Origin: Stutzerimonas stutzeri SDM-LAC
GTDB lineage: Bacteria > Pseudomonadota > Gammaproteobacteria > Pseudomonadales > Pseudomonadaceae
Assembly: GCF_000235745.1 (NCBI RefSeq)
Contig: NZ_AGSX01000030.1
Span: forward strand, 1 to 47,792
Reading direction: 5' to 3'
Length of the DNA: 47,792 nucleotides
Made by a program: the position numbers and the translations under genes. Within the stretch, counting starts at the first letter, position 1, and the number at the start of each line of letters is the position of its first letter. Below are positions 1 to 9,122 of the stretch, piece by piece. Under the pieces are notes generated by a model. The model made no database searches and was not told where the DNA came from. It saw nothing but the letters and a program-made list of their open reading frames with translations.

Positions 1-31
1 ATCGATCTCCCTTACGAATGGCCGGTGTCTT

Positions 32-1213
32 TCAGTTGCGTTCGATGGCCAGCGCAACGCCCTGACCACCGCCGATGCACAGCGTGGCTAGGCCTTTTTT
101 CGCGTCGCGGCGGATCATTTCGTGGAGCAGTGTGACCAGCACACGGCAGCCGGAAGCGCCGATAGGATGGCCGAGGGCGATGGCGCCGCCGTTGACGTTG
201 ACCTTGCTCGCATCCCAGCCCAGTTCCTGGCCGACCGACAGTGCTTGGGCGGCGAACGCCTCGTTGGCTTCGATCAGGTCCAGCTCGTCGAGCGCCCAGC
301 CGGCCTTGTCCAGGCAGCGGCGGGTGGCTGAAACCGGCGCAATGCCCATGATCGCTGGGTCGACACCCGCATTGGCGTACGCCTTGATCGTCGCCAGCAC
401 TGGCAAGCCGAGGGCTTTGGCCTTGTCTGCGCTCATCAGCAGCACCGCGGCGGCACCGTCGTTGAGACTGGAGGCGTTGCCAGCGGTGACCGAACCGTCT
501 TTCTTGAATGCTGGCCGGAGTTTGGCCAGTGACTCGGCTGTGGTACCGGCACGCGGTTGCTCGTCGGTGTCGAAACGCAGCGGATCACCTTTGCGCTGAG
601 GGATTTCGATGGGCGTGATCTCGTCCTTGAAACGCCCGGCCTCGATGGCTGCAACGGCCTTCTGCTGCGATGACGCAGAAAACGCGTCCTGCGCTTCACG
701 GCTGATCGCGTATTTGTCCACCAGATTTTCGGCCGTGATGCCCATATGGAAATCATTGAAGGCATCCCACAGGCCGTCGGTGATCATGCTGTCGACCAGT
801 TCTGCATGGCCCATGCGCAGCCCGGTGCGCGCCTTCGGTAGCACGTAGGGTGCAACGCTCATGTTCTCCTGACCACCGGCGATGATCACCTCGGCATCGC
901 CGCAGCGAATGGCTTGGGTCGCCAGGTGCAACGCCTTGAGGCCCGAACCACAGACCTTGTTCAGCGTGAAAGACGGCACCGCATGGGGCAGGCCGGCCTT
1001 GATCGAGGCTTGGCGAGCGGGGTTCTGGCCGGAACCCGCGGTCAGGACCTGGCCGAGGATGACTTCATCGACTTCGGCAGGGTTGAGCCCCGTCTGCTCG
1101 AGCAGGCGCTTGATCACCGCAGCACCCAGATCAGGCGCGGCGATGTTCGCCAGGCTGCCTTGAAAGGCGCCAATGGCAGTGCGGGTGGCGGCTACGATAA
1201 CGACGTCTTGCAT
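32..1213 (-). CDS. atoB: Acetyl-CoA C-acetyltransferase (thiolase)
   Basis: Cleaves acetoacetyl-CoA with CoA into two acetyl-CoA in the cytosol (the reaction is reversible). The 393-residue protein has the standard thiolase layout: nucleophilic Cys88 in [15 protein letters not shown] with the catalytic His, and a C-terminal CIGGGQG with the second catalytic Cys. I chose the ATG at 1213 because thiolases begin with this [11 protein letters not shown] segment and a GGAG lies 8 nt upstream; an upstream in-frame start would add 18 unrelated residues. It is third in a minus-strand operon after the two CoA-transferase subunits, 75 bp downstream of dhcB, so acetoacetyl-CoA is the natural substrate. 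The order LysR / transferase A / transferase B / thiolase is that of P. aeruginosa PA1998-PA2001. Function is secure; the exact physiological substrate is inferred from neighbours. Confidence 0.93.
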   Translation of the reverse strand: MQDVVIVAATRTAIGAFQGSLANIAAPDLGAAVIKRLLEQTGLNPAEVDEVILGQVLTAGSGQNPARQASIKAGLPHAVPSFTLNKVCGSGLKALHLATQAIRCGDAEVIIAGGQENMSVAPYVLPKARTGLRMGHAELVDSMITDGLWDAFNDFHMGITAENLVDKYAISREAQDAFSASSQQKAVAAIEAGRFKDEITPIEIPQRKGDPLRFDTDEQPRAGTTAESLAKLRPAFKKDGSVTAGNASSLNDGAAAVLLMSADKAKALGLPVLATIKAYANAGVDPAIMGIAPVSATRRCLDKAGWALDELDLIEANEAFAAQALSVGQELGWDASKVNVNGGAIALGHPIGASGCRVLVTLLHEMIRRDAKKGLATLCIGGGQGVALAIERN

Positions 1214-1288
1214 GAAAGATTCTCCAATCCGAAACGGGAAAAGCCCCGCATGCGCTGTGCGCACCACGAGGTCTTGAAACGACGCCGA

Positions 1289-1948
1289 TCAGGCGAACTG
1301 CATTTCCGGCACGTGATCCGGGACCACCAGCTCACCGGCAGTCTTGGCGACAATCTCCTCGACGCTGACGCCCGGCGCGCGCTCCTTGAGAACAAAAGCG
1401 CCGTTCTCGATTTCCAGGTAAGCCAGATCGGTCAGCACGCGCTTGATGCAACCGGCACCAGTCAGCGGCAGGCTGCATTTGGGCAGCAACTTGGACTCGC
1501 CGTCCTTTGAAGCGTGCGTCATCAGCACGATGATGTTCTCGGCGCCGGCCACCAGATCCATGGCGCCGCCCATCCCCTTGACCAGCTTGCCGGGGATCAT
1601 CCAGGAGGCGATGTTGCCCTGTACGTCGACTTCGAAAGCGCCCAGCACGGTGAGGTCGATGTGGCCGCCGCGAATCATCGCGAAGGATTCCGCCGAGTTG
1701 AAAATGGACGCGCCGACGCGTGCGGTGACGGTCTGCTTGCCGGCGTTGATCATGTCAGCGTCGAGCTCTGCCTCGGTGGGAAAGGTGCCCATGCCGAGCA
1801 GGCCGTTCTCCGATTGCAGCATCACTTCCATGCCTTCCGGCACATAGTTGGCAACCAGCGTGGGGATGCCAATGCCGAGGTTCACGTAGTAGCCGTCCTG
1901 CAGTTCACGGGCGACACGCTGGGCCATTTGTTCGCGAGAAAGTGCCAT
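1289..1948 (-). CDS. dhcB: 3-oxoacid (acetoacetate/dehydrocarnitine-type) CoA-transferase subunit B
   Basis: Beta subunit of a class I CoA-transferase that moves CoA from a donor such as succinyl-CoA to a 3-oxoacid. At 219 residues it has the usual length for a separate B subunit and carries the family block SENGLLGMG around residue 47, which holds the catalytic glutamate of subunit B. It follows dhcA by 26 bp and precedes atoB. It belongs to the SCOT-like branch (232+219 residues), not to the longer pcaIJ-type pair found at 17.7-19.3 kb in this same window. The dhc name rests on gene order like P. aeruginosa PA1999-PA2000; atoA or scoB would be an equally fair name, and the preferred 3-oxoacid cannot be read from sequence. 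GAGAGG upstream gives the ribosome site, with an AAGAACAA motif beside it. Confidence 0.88.
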   Translation of the reverse strand: MALSREQMAQRVARELQDGYYVNLGIGIPTLVANYVPEGMEVMLQSENGLLGMGTFPTEAELDADMINAGKQTVTARVGASIFNSAESFAMIRGGHIDLTVLGAFEVDVQGNIASWMIPGKLVKGMGGAMDLVAGAENIIVLMTHASKDGESKLLPKCSLPLTGAGCIKRVLTDLAYLEIENGAFVLKERAPGVSVEEIVAKTAGELVVPDHVPEMQFA

Positions 1949-1962
1949 CGTCTTTACCTCTC

Positions 1963-1970
1963 TTGTTCTT
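1963..1970 (-). promoter_or_regulatory. AAnAAnAA (Hfq/Crc-type) motif at the dhcB ribosome site
   Basis: On the minus strand this reads AAGAACAA, an exact fit to AAnAAnAA, just before the GAGAGG ribosome site of dhcB. In pseudomonads Hfq with Crc binds such motifs and blocks translation during catabolite repression. The motif is seen; its activity is inferred. Confidence 0.45.
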
Positions 1971-1974
1971 TTGA

Positions 1975-2673
1975 TTAGCCGCGGACGGTGCGCTTTTCGA
2001 TGCGCTTTTCGAAGGTGCCGCAGATGATGCGGTCGACGTAGATTCCCGGCGTGTGGATCTGCGTGGGGTCGATCTCGCCGGGCTCGACGATCTCCTCGAC
2101 CTCCACCACGGTGATCTTTCCAGCCGCTGCCGCCAGCGGATTGAAGTTCTGCGCGGTGTGGCGGTAGATCACGTTGCCGTAGCGATCGGCCTTCCAGCCT
2201 TTGACGATGGCGAAGTCGCCGGTAATGGCGTGTTCGAGGATGTGCGGACGACCGTTGAACTCGCGGACATCCTTGCCTTCGGCGATGGGCGTGCCGTAGC
2301 CGGTCGCGGTGTAGAAGGCCGGGATACCGGCACCGCCGGCGCGCATTTTTTCAGCCAGGGTGCCCTGTGGCGTCAGCTCGACTTCCAGCTCGCCGTCGAG
2401 CAGCTGCTTTTCGAACAGCGCGTTTTCACCTACATACGAGGCGATCATCTTGCAGATCTGCCGGTCTTCCAGCAGCAGGCCAAGGCCGAAGCCATCGACG
2501 CCGCAGTTGTTGGACACGACGGTCAGATCGCGCGTGCCCTTGCGCTTGATCTCGGCGATCAGGTTTTCGGGGATGCCGCACAACCCGAAGCCGCCCGCCA
2601 GAACGGTCATGCCATCCTCGAGTCCGTCGAGCGCCTCGGCGTAGGAATTCACGCGCTTGTCGAAACCAGCCAT
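1975..2673 (-). CDS. dhcA: 3-oxoacid (acetoacetate/dehydrocarnitine-type) CoA-transferase subunit A
   Basis: Alpha subunit (232 residues) of the class I CoA-transferase completed by dhcB. The N-terminal glycine-rich [13 protein letters not shown] (about residues 27-39) and the [12 protein letters not shown] segment are typical of the SCOT/AtoD/PcaI A-subunit family. The complex would activate acetoacetate produced by 3-hydroxybutyrate dehydrogenase (bdhA at 41.1 kb) or from carnitine or ketogenic amino acids, and pass it to AtoB. It is the first gene of the minus-strand operon and is divergent from a LysR regulator whose start is 154 bp away. AAGGA lies 7-11 nt before the ATG. Family is certain; dhcA versus atoD or scoA naming depends on the synteny with PA1999 that I recall. 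Confidence 0.88.
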   Translation of the reverse strand: MAGFDKRVNSYAEALDGLEDGMTVLAGGFGLCGIPENLIAEIKRKGTRDLTVVSNNCGVDGFGLGLLLEDRQICKMIASYVGENALFEKQLLDGELEVELTPQGTLAEKMRAGGAGIPAFYTATGYGTPIAEGKDVREFNGRPHILEHAITGDFAIVKGWKADRYGNVIYRHTAQNFNPLAAAAGKITVVEVEEIVEPGEIDPTQIHTPGIYVDRIICGTFEKRIEKRTVRG

Positions 2674-2686
2674 AAAGTTTTCCTTT

Positions 2687-2694
2687 TTGTTGTT
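2687..2694 (-). promoter_or_regulatory. AAnAAnAA (Hfq/Crc-type) motif at the dhcA ribosome site
   Basis: The minus strand reads AACAACAA directly upstream of AAGGA and 14 bp from the dhcA ATG. It fits the Hfq/Crc recognition pattern exactly and suggests catabolite repression of the operon at translation. Inference from motif and position only. Confidence 0.5.
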
Positions 2695-2703
2695 GGAGAC
2701 TTG

Positions 2704-2720
2704 GTCGCCCTACGGGCGAC
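2704..2720. promoter_or_regulatory. Perfect 7-bp-stem hairpin in the dhcA/LysR divergent region
   Basis: GTCGCCC-TAC-GGGCGAC is a perfect palindrome located 31 bp upstream of the dhcA start, between two divergent genes. It could be an RNA hairpin in the dhcA leader or an operator. There is no T-tract on either side, so a terminator is less likely. Confidence 0.35.
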
Positions 2721-2827
2721 GATGCTGGCTCGAGTGTTCCTGTGATGATTGAATTTGTTAAGTTGATTTTTAAGCGCTATTGATTGATAAAGCCAAACAA
2801 TACGTACCGAAACGTTGCCCGGAATCC

Positions 2828-3727
2828 ATGACAGCCAAACAACTCCGCGCCTTTCTTGCCGTGGCCCAGACCCTGAGCTTTGCCCAGGCCTGCGAGCGGC
2901 TGCACCTGTCCCAGTCGGCGCTTAGCCTGACCATTAAGGCGTTGGAGGAAGGTTTGGGTGGCCGCTTGTTCAGCCGTACAACCCGCGCCGTGAGCCTGAC
3001 ACCAGAAGGCGAGGCGCTATTGCCGTTGGCGCGTCGGTTGTTGGCGGACTGGGATAATGCGGAAGACGAGTTGCGCCAGCGCTTCACGCTGAAACAGGGC
3101 AGGGTAGCGCTGGCGTCGATGCCGTCCTTCGCTGGCAATCTGTTGCCATCGGTGCTGCGCACGTTTCGGCAGCGGTATCCGTCGATCAGCGTGACCGTGC
3201 ATGACGTGATTAACGAGCAAGTGATGGAAATGGTGCGCGACCGGCATGTGGAACTCGGTATCGCCTTCGAGCCCGAACCGACCACACCCTTGAGTTTCAC
3301 TCCGCTCTACATGGATCGCTTCGTTGCCGTTGTGCCGGCCGACTCGCCCTTGGCTGCGCGCAAGGAGCTGGTCTGGGATGAGCTGCTCGAGCAGCCATTC
3401 ATCACATTGCAACGCCCCTCCACGGTGCGCTTCATGCTCGAAGACCATCTGCGCATGCGCGGTCGCAACCTGCCGGTGCAGCTTGAAACCCATCAGTTGG
3501 CGACCGTTGGCCGCATGGTCGCGTGTGGGCTCGGGGTCAGTGCTGTGCCGGCGTTGTGCCGTGTACAAATGCTGGAAGTCGGCGCTCAGTGTGTCGGCCT
3601 GAGCGATCCGATAATCGAACGACCGGTGGGCATTCTGACCAAGCCGGGTCACGAATTGTCGGTTGCGGCGCAGGCAATCGCCGATGCGTTGCGAGCTGGG
3701 ACGGATTACCCGCACGAAGCAGGCTAG
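2828..3727 (+). CDS. LysR-family regulator of the divergent CoA-transferase/thiolase operon
   Basis: A 299-residue LysR-type transcription factor: N-terminal winged helix-turn-helix (MTAKQLRAFLAVAQTLSF onward, with SQSALSLTIKALEEGLGGRLFSRTTR as the recognition region) and a two-lobed effector domain. I chose the ATG at 2828 because LysR proteins begin directly with this block; an upstream in-frame TTG would add 16 residues with no family counterpart. It is divergent from dhcA-dhcB-atoB, the standard arrangement for a LysR activator and its target, and corresponds in position to DhcR (PA1998) of P. aeruginosa. The effector is unknown. Assignment to the family is certain; the target is inferred from divergence. 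Confidence 0.9.
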   Translation: MTAKQLRAFLAVAQTLSFAQACERLHLSQSALSLTIKALEEGLGGRLFSRTTRAVSLTPEGEALLPLARRLLADWDNAEDELRQRFTLKQGRVALASMPSFAGNLLPSVLRTFRQRYPSISVTVHDVINEQVMEMVRDRHVELGIAFEPEPTTPLSFTPLYMDRFVAVVPADSPLAARKELVWDELLEQPFITLQRPSTVRFMLEDHLRMRGRNLPVQLETHQLATVGRMVACGLGVSAVPALCRVQMLEVGAQCVGLSDPIIERPVGILTKPGHELSVAAQAIADALRAGTDYPHEAG

Positions 3728-3957
3728 ACGGCCCGCGCTACTACAACGCGGACCCCACTGGTCAGCGCCGGAGCGAAAGCGTGCGGTTACCGAACGCCGA
3801 CGATGTTTTACGGACGTTGTATCTCCTATGCTCAGGCTCAGCTTTATGCTTCGCAGCACCGCAAGTGGCCATGGCCCTGGACCGTGTTGACGACAGGCTC
3901 GCGACCGCCTCGTTGCGGTTTCAGCCCCCACTATAAGAAAGACAAGAGTGCCTTGCG

Positions 3958-4911
3958 ATGGACAGTCTGCTGGATGCTAAAAGCAGGATTTTTGATCGTG
4001 CTGACCCGCATGTCGTGTCGGAGTACGTCAATCAGCATGTGGGTGCGCATTGCATTCAGCTGCCGCGCACGGGCCACCCGCAAGCCAGCCTGAGCCACTG
4101 CACCTTCGGCAAGCTCGACCTGTGCAAGCTGAGCTACGGCGGCAGCGTGCATGTCACCTCGCCAGCGCTGGAAACCATCTATCACTTGCAGCTGTTACAG
4201 CGCGGCCACTGCCTCTGGCGCGGTCGTGGCCAGGAGCACTATTTCACCCCTGGTGAGTTGCTGCTGATCAACCCGGACGATCCGGTCGACCTAACCTATT
4301 CGGATGACTGCGAGAAGTTCATCGTCAAACTGCCCGCCTCGTTTCTGGAAAAAGCCTGCGCCGAGAACCAGTGGCGTGCGCCGGGCGAGGGCATCCGGTT
4401 CACCGCCAGCCGCTACGATCTCAAGCAGCTCGAAGGGATCGAAGCCCTGCTCGGGCTAATCTGCCAGGAAGCCGAAGCCGAACACTGCGTGCCGCAGCTG
4501 CAGGAGCAGTACAGCCGTATCATCGCCTCGAAGCTGTTGTGCACCCTGGCCAACAACATCTACCGCGAGCCACTGAGCGAAAGCTGTCCCTCGTTCGGGC
4601 GCATCACCGATTACATCGATGAGCACCTGAAGAAAGACATCTCCATCGAACAGCTGGCCCAGTTGGCGAACATGAGTGCGCGCTCGCTGTACATGCTGTT
4701 CGATCGCAAGATCGGTACAACACCGAAATCCTATATTCGCCAGCGCAAGCTGGAGCAGATCCATGGCCGCCTGAGCGACCCCTCAGCCAAGGTCCGCAAC
4801 ATCACCGAGATCGCCATGGACTATGGCTTTCTGCATCTCGGGCGATTCTCCGAAAGCTACAAGACCACCTTTGGCGAACTGCCGTCGGACACGCTGCGTA
4901 AGCATCACTGA
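3958..4911 (+). CDS. benR: BenR, AraC/XylS-family activator of benzoate catabolism
   Basis: A 317-residue AraC/XylS regulator that binds benzoate and activates benABCD. The N-terminal two-thirds is the XylS-like sensing domain (AraC-binding-like, residues about 30-190). The C-terminal two helix-turn-helix motifs (about 215-315) include IEQLAQLANMSARSLYMLFDR and EIAMDYGFLHLGRFSESYK, which end as in XylS. Length matches the BenR family. It lies upstream of a sensor kinase and benA on the same strand. Its expected binding sites, two TGCA-N6-GGATA direct repeats, are visible before benA at 7162-7198. Those sites and the pathway context make the assignment firm. A possible A-rich leader (ATAAGAAAGACAAGAG) precedes the start. 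Confidence 0.93.
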   Translation: MDSLLDAKSRIFDRADPHVVSEYVNQHVGAHCIQLPRTGHPQASLSHCTFGKLDLCKLSYGGSVHVTSPALETIYHLQLLQRGHCLWRGRGQEHYFTPGELLLINPDDPVDLTYSDDCEKFIVKLPASFLEKACAENQWRAPGEGIRFTASRYDLKQLEGIEALLGLICQEAEAEHCVPQLQEQYSRIIASKLLCTLANNIYREPLSESCPSFGRITDYIDEHLKKDISIEQLAQLANMSARSLYMLFDRKIGTTPKSYIRQRKLEQIHGRLSDPSAKVRNITEIAMDYGFLHLGRFSESYKTTFGELPSDTLRKHH

Positions 4912-5105
4912 ACTGCCGTTCGCCCCAATGAGGTTGCGCTATGAGCCGTAGCACAACGCCTGCCAGGCGATTTGATTTCACGGTGTGCTGCCGAACTCTC
5001 GCGTTGCCTGAGTGCCTATGCTGGTGGGGTGTCGGCCAGCCGCACAGTTCATTTTGCGGCCAGGGCTGGTCATAATCCCGACCAAACCACTCAGAGAGAT
5101 ACTGC

Positions 5106-7034
5106 ATGCCGGGGATGGCCTCATCGAACGCACCGCTGGGAGTCGATGATCGATATCGCCTGCTGATTGATGCGGTGACCGATTATGCGATCTACATGCT
5201 CGATGTCGATGGCCGCATCGCCAGTTGGAACGCCGGCGCCAAGCGTTTCAAGGGTTACGAAGAAGCTGAAATCATCGGCGAGCACTTCTCCCGTTTTTAC
5301 ACCGCTGAAGACCGCGCAGCCGGCATGCCGCAGCGGACCCTGGACCAGGCAGCCGGTGGACGATTCGAAGGCGAGGGCTGGCGGGTGCGCAAGGACGGTT
5401 CGCGCTTCTGGTGTCATGTGGTGGTCGACCCGATCCGCTCGCCGGAAGGCAAGCTGATTGGTTTTGCCAAGATCACTCGCGACCTCACCGAGCGCAAGCT
5501 GGCCGAGGAATCGCTGAAACAGAGCGAGCAGCAGTTTCGCCTGCTGGTGCAGAGCGTCACTGATTACGCCATCTACATGCTGGACCCGACCGGCATCGTC
5601 ACCAATTGGAACGCCGGCGCGCAACGCATCAAGGGTTATCGGCCAGAGGAGATCATCGGTCAGCATTATTCGTTGTTCTTCAGCGAGGAGGACCGCCAGA
5701 ACGGCACGCCGCAACGCGGCCTCGCCACGGCATTGCGCGATGGTCGGTTCGAAAGCCAGGGTTGGCGAATCCGCAAGGATGGTTCGCGATTCTGGGCGAA
5801 CGTGGTGGTCGACCCGATCCGCAGCGACACCGGCGCGTTAGTCGGATTCGCCAAGGTCACTCGCGACATCACCGAAAGTATCGAGGCGCAGCGTGCACTG
5901 GAGAAAGCGCGTGAAGCGTTGTTCCAGGCCCAGAAAATGGAATCGCTCGGCCGACTGACTGGCGGTATCGCTCACGACTTCAACAATTTGCTGATGGCGG
6001 TGGTGGGCGGGCTGGAGATCGTGCGCCGGCGTGTGGACGATGACCCAAGAGTCGTCCCTTTGCTGGATAACGCCATCCAGGGAGCGCAGCGCGGCATATC
6101 GCTGTCTCAGCGCATGCTGGCCTACGCGCGGCGGCAGGAGCTGCACCTCGAGCTGGTTGATCTCTCGGCGCTGGTGCGCGGCATGGCGGATCTGCTCCGG
6201 CAGTCGCTTGGCCCAAGGATCGAAATCGACACACGCTTTCCGCTTTCGCTCAAGCCTGTCCTGGCGGACGCCAATCAGGTCGAGCTGGCGCTACTGAATC
6301 TGGCGGTCAATGCACGGGACGCAATGCCCAACGGCGGCACCGTCACCATCTCGGCACGTGAACATCGGTTCGATAAGGATGATGGGCTTTTTGAGCCGGG
6401 CGACTATGTGTGCCTGGCGCTGACCGATGATGGCTTGGGGATGGACGAGGCGACGCTTGCACAAGCCATGGAACCGTTCTTCACCACCAAGGGTGTTGGC
6501 AAGGGCACCGGCCTTGGGCTCTCGATGGTTCACGGTCTGGCCGCGCAGTCAGGCGGGCGACTGCTGCTCAAGAGCACGAAGGGGCATGGCACGACTGCCG
6601 AGCTTTGGCTGCCCCTTGCGGTAGATGTGCCTGCGCCGACAGAAGCTGAAAGCACCCAGCTGCCTCAACCGCAATGCCTCATGGCCTTGAAGGTACTGGC
6701 GGTGGACGATGACCCGCTGGTGCTGATGACGACCGCTGCGATGCTCGAAGAGCTGGGCTGCGAGGTGATCGAGGCAGGCTCTGGCGAGCAGGCCTTGAAG
6801 GCGCTAACGCAACACCCGGTCGATCTGGTGGTGACCGACCAGGCCATGCCGCATATGACCGGTGCGCAACTCGCTGACTGCATTCGAAGCCGCTATCCAC
6901 AACTGCCGGTTATTCTCGCCACCGGCTACGCCGATAAGCTTGGTGGACAGGCCGGCAGTCTTCCCAGGCTTGGCAAGCCTTTTGATATGAACGCCTTGGC
7001 CGAAAAAATCATCGCGGTCATGAGCCAGGCCTGA
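5106..7034 (+). CDS. Hybrid sensor histidine kinase, PAS-PAS-HisKA-HATPase-REC
   Basis: A 642-residue soluble hybrid kinase with no membrane segments. Two closely similar PAS domains (about 14-130 and 142-258) share YAIYMLD, NWNAGA/WNAGAKRFKGY and WRxRKDGSRFW segments and look like an internal duplication. A HisKA domain follows with phosphoacceptor His290 in GGIAHDFNNLL. The HATPase domain has N403 (LAVNARDAMP), DDGLGM and GTGLGLSM boxes. The C-terminal receiver has Asp578 (VVTDQAMPHMTG) and the conserved Lys in GKPFD. No separate response regulator or phosphotransfer protein is nearby. It sits between benR and benA in the same direction, which suggests a link to benzoate or redox sensing, but that is inference; it could equally be an unrelated insertion into the cluster. 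Kinase architecture is certain, the signal unknown. Confidence 0.9.
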   Translation: MPGMASSNAPLGVDDRYRLLIDAVTDYAIYMLDVDGRIASWNAGAKRFKGYEEAEIIGEHFSRFYTAEDRAAGMPQRTLDQAAGGRFEGEGWRVRKDGSRFWCHVVVDPIRSPEGKLIGFAKITRDLTERKLAEESLKQSEQQFRLLVQSVTDYAIYMLDPTGIVTNWNAGAQRIKGYRPEEIIGQHYSLFFSEEDRQNGTPQRGLATALRDGRFESQGWRIRKDGSRFWANVVVDPIRSDTGALVGFAKVTRDITESIEAQRALEKAREALFQAQKMESLGRLTGGIAHDFNNLLMAVVGGLEIVRRRVDDDPRVVPLLDNAIQGAQRGISLSQRMLAYARRQELHLELVDLSALVRGMADLLRQSLGPRIEIDTRFPLSLKPVLADANQVELALLNLAVNARDAMPNGGTVTISAREHRFDKDDGLFEPGDYVCLALTDDGLGMDEATLAQAMEPFFTTKGVGKGTGLGLSMVHGLAAQSGGRLLLKSTKGHGTTAELWLPLAVDVPAPTEAESTQLPQPQCLMALKVLAVDDDPLVLMTTAAMLEELGCEVIEAGSGEQALKALTQHPVDLVVTDQAMPHMTGAQLADCIRSRYPQLPVILATGYADKLGGQAGSLPRLGKPFDMNALAEKIIAVMSQA

Positions 7035-7161
7035 CGGCTAGCACATCTGGCGAATCCTGATCACAACCCACAGCTGACGCAATTTCCGGGCGCCCGGCTT
7101 CATCGTCGGTGCTGCGCCTGCAAGGCCCACCGAGGGCGCAGGGCCACCTCGCACATTGTTT

Positions 7162-7225
7162 TGCAGAAAACGGATAAAGGTGCTGCAGGAAACGGATATT
7201 GATGCCGTCTCCCGCGCCGTAGCCT
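7162..7225 (+). promoter_or_regulatory. benA promoter with two BenR/XylS-type direct repeats
   Basis: Two direct repeats TGCAGAAAACGGATA (7162-7176) and TGCAGGAAACGGATA (7184-7198) fit the XylS/BenR consensus TGCA-N6-GGnTA. A -10-like TAGCCT begins 21 nt after the second repeat (7220-7225). In the XylS-dependent Pm promoter, as I recall it, TAGGCT lies at the same distance. The repeats are separated by 7 bp here, one more than the 6 bp of Pm. The benA start is 38 bp further on. Confidence 0.85.
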
Positions 7226-7240
7226 TCATCACGTAGACAC

Positions 7241-7248
7241 AATAACAA
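7241..7248 (+). promoter_or_regulatory. AAnAAnAA (Hfq/Crc-type) motif at the benA ribosome site
   Basis: AATAACAA runs directly into the GGAGG of benA. The position is typical for Hfq/Crc translational repression, known for benzoate genes of pseudomonads. Motif seen, activity inferred. Confidence 0.55.
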
Positions 7249-7262
7249 TGGAGGCCCCGGCC

Positions 7263-8624
7263 ATGTCCCTGGGATTCGACTACCTTGATTCGCTTGTTGA
7301 AGACGACAAAGAGAAGGGCATCTTTCGCTGCAAGCGCGAGATGTTCACCGACCCTCGGTTGTTCGAACTGGAGATGAAACACATCTTCGAGGGCAACTGG
7401 CTGTATCTCGCTCACGAGAGCCAGATTCCCGAAAAGAACGACTACTACACCACCCAGATGGGTCGTCAGCCGATCTTCATTGCACGCAACAAGGAAGGCG
7501 AACTCAACGCCTTCATCAACGCCTGCAGCCATCGTGGCGCCATGCTGTGCCGTTTCAAGAGCGGCAACAAGGCGACCTATACCTGTCCATTCCATGGCTG
7601 GACGTTCAATAACTCGGGCAAGCTGCTGAAGGTCAAGGATCCGAAGGAAGCCGGCTACCCGGACAGCTTCAACTGCGACGGCTCTCATGATCTGAAGAAG
7701 ATCGCCCGTTTCGAGTCCTACCGCGGCTTCCTCTTCGGCAGCCTGCGTGAAGACGTGGCGCTGCTGGAGGATTTTCTCGGCGAGTCGAAGAAGATCATCG
7801 ACATGGTCGTCGACCAGTCGCCCGAAGGCATCGAAGTCCTGCGTGGGTCGTCCACCTACGTCTACGAAGGCAATTGGAAGCTGCAGGCCGAGAACGGCGC
7901 CGACGGCTATCACGTTACCGCGGTGCACTGGAACTACGCGGCCACCCAACAGCAGCGCAAGCTCAAGGAAGCGGGCGACGATATCCGCGCCATGAGTGCT
8001 GGCGGCTGGGGCAAGAAAGGCGGTGGTTTCTACTCGTTCGAGAACGGCCATCTGTTGCTCTGGACTCGCTGGGACAATCCCGAAGACCGTCCGCTGTACG
8101 CCCGCCGCGACGAGATGATCGCCGAGGTCGGCCAGGCGCGGACCGACTGGATGATCGAGAACTCCCGCAACCTCTGCCTCTACCCGAATCTGTACCTGAT
8201 GGACCAGTTCGGCTCGCAGCTGCGCATCGCCAAGCCAATCTCCGTAGACAAGACCGAAGTCACCATCTACTGCATCGCGCCCAAGGGCGAGAGCGCCGAG
8301 GCGCGTGCCCGCCGCATTCGCCAGTACGAAGACTTCTTCAACGTCAGCGGCATGGCCACGCCGGATGACCTGGAAGAATTCCGCGCTTGCCAGCAGGGCT
8401 TCGCCGGCCGGGCGATGGAATGGAACGACATGTCCCGCGGGGCCAAGCACTGGATCGACGGCGCCGATGAAGGTGCGCAGGAGATCGACCTGCACCCGCA
8501 GATGAGCGGCATGCGCACGGAGGATGAAGGCCTGTTCGTGCTGCAGCATCAGTACTGGCAGCAGCAGATGATCAAGGGGCTCAAGGAAGAGCAGGACCAA
8601 TTGATCCACGTGGAGGGCGCGTGA
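7263..8624 (+). CDS. benA: Benzoate 1,2-dioxygenase, large (alpha) oxygenase subunit
   Basis: Catalytic subunit of the ring-hydroxylating oxygenase that converts benzoate, O2 and NADH to the cis-1,2-dihydrodiol carboxylate. The 453-residue protein has the Rieske centre C88-x-H90...C108-x2-H111 (CSHRGAM and CPFHGW) and the mononuclear iron region [16 protein letters not shown] near residues 214-230. The length is that of Pseudomonas BenA. I chose ATG 7263 because GGAGG lies 8 nt upstream; an in-frame ATG at 7248 overlaps that ribosome site. The stop codon overlaps the benB start (TGATG), so the two subunits are translationally coupled. It is the first gene of benABCD, under the BenR-type promoter at 7162-7225. 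Confidence 0.96.
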   Translation: MSLGFDYLDSLVEDDKEKGIFRCKREMFTDPRLFELEMKHIFEGNWLYLAHESQIPEKNDYYTTQMGRQPIFIARNKEGELNAFINACSHRGAMLCRFKSGNKATYTCPFHGWTFNNSGKLLKVKDPKEAGYPDSFNCDGSHDLKKIARFESYRGFLFGSLREDVALLEDFLGESKKIIDMVVDQSPEGIEVLRGSSTYVYEGNWKLQAENGADGYHVTAVHWNYAATQQQRKLKEAGDDIRAMSAGGWGKKGGGFYSFENGHLLLWTRWDNPEDRPLYARRDEMIAEVGQARTDWMIENSRNLCLYPNLYLMDQFGSQLRIAKPISVDKTEVTIYCIAPKGESAEARARRIRQYEDFFNVSGMATPDDLEEFRACQQGFAGRAMEWNDMSRGAKHWIDGADEGAQEIDLHPQMSGMRTEDEGLFVLQHQYWQQQMIKGLKEEQDQLIHVEGA

Positions 8625-9112
8625 TGACGCTTTCCTACGAAGCCGCGCGTGACCTCCTCTACCGCGAAGCGCGCTACCTGGATGACAAGGAGTGGGATGC
8701 CTGGCTGGAACTCTACGCGCCGGACGCCACCTTCTGGATGCCGGCCTGGGATGACCGCGACCAGCTGACCCAGGACCCGATGAGTGAAATCTCGCTGATC
8801 TGGTACGGCAACCGCAGCGGCCTGGAAGACCGCGTGTTCCGCATCCGCACCGAGCGCTCCAGCGCGACCATTCCGGACACTCGCACCAACCACAACATCA
8901 GCAACCTCGAGCTGCTCGAGCAGGCCGACGGCGTCTGCAAGCTGCGCTTCAACTGGCACACGATGAGCTTTCGCTACAAGACCGTAGATCACTTCTACGG
9001 CACCAGCTTCTACACCCTCGATACACGCGGCGAGAACCCGCTGATCAAGGCCAAGAAGGTCGTGCTGAAGAATGACTACATCCGCCAGATGATCGACGTG
9101 TACCACCTCTGA
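8624..9112 (+). CDS. benB: Benzoate 1,2-dioxygenase, small (beta) oxygenase subunit
   Basis: Non-catalytic structural subunit of the alpha3-beta3 benzoate dioxygenase, 162 residues, of the SnoaL-like/cystatin-fold ring-hydroxylating beta-subunit family. The N terminus (LSYEAARDLLYREARYLDD) and EWDAWLELYAPDATFWMPAW are hallmark segments. The start is the ATG at 8624, which shares a base with the benA stop (TGATG); a GTG immediately upstream is in frame but adds only one residue. A GGAGG-like stretch just upstream inside benA serves as ribosome site. benC follows after 10 bp. Confidence 0.95.
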   Translation: MTLSYEAARDLLYREARYLDDKEWDAWLELYAPDATFWMPAWDDRDQLTQDPMSEISLIWYGNRSGLEDRVFRIRTERSSATIPDTRTNHNISNLELLEQADGVCKLRFNWHTMSFRYKTVDHFYGTSFYTLDTRGENPLIKAKKVVLKNDYIRQMIDVYHL

Positions 9113-9122
9113 GGGCGCCGCT

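Noticed and set aside
7038-8609. Very long minus-strand open frame (523 codons) opposite benA
   Set aside because: Mirror frame of benA, a common artefact of GC-rich codon usage; no start signals or recognisable domain.
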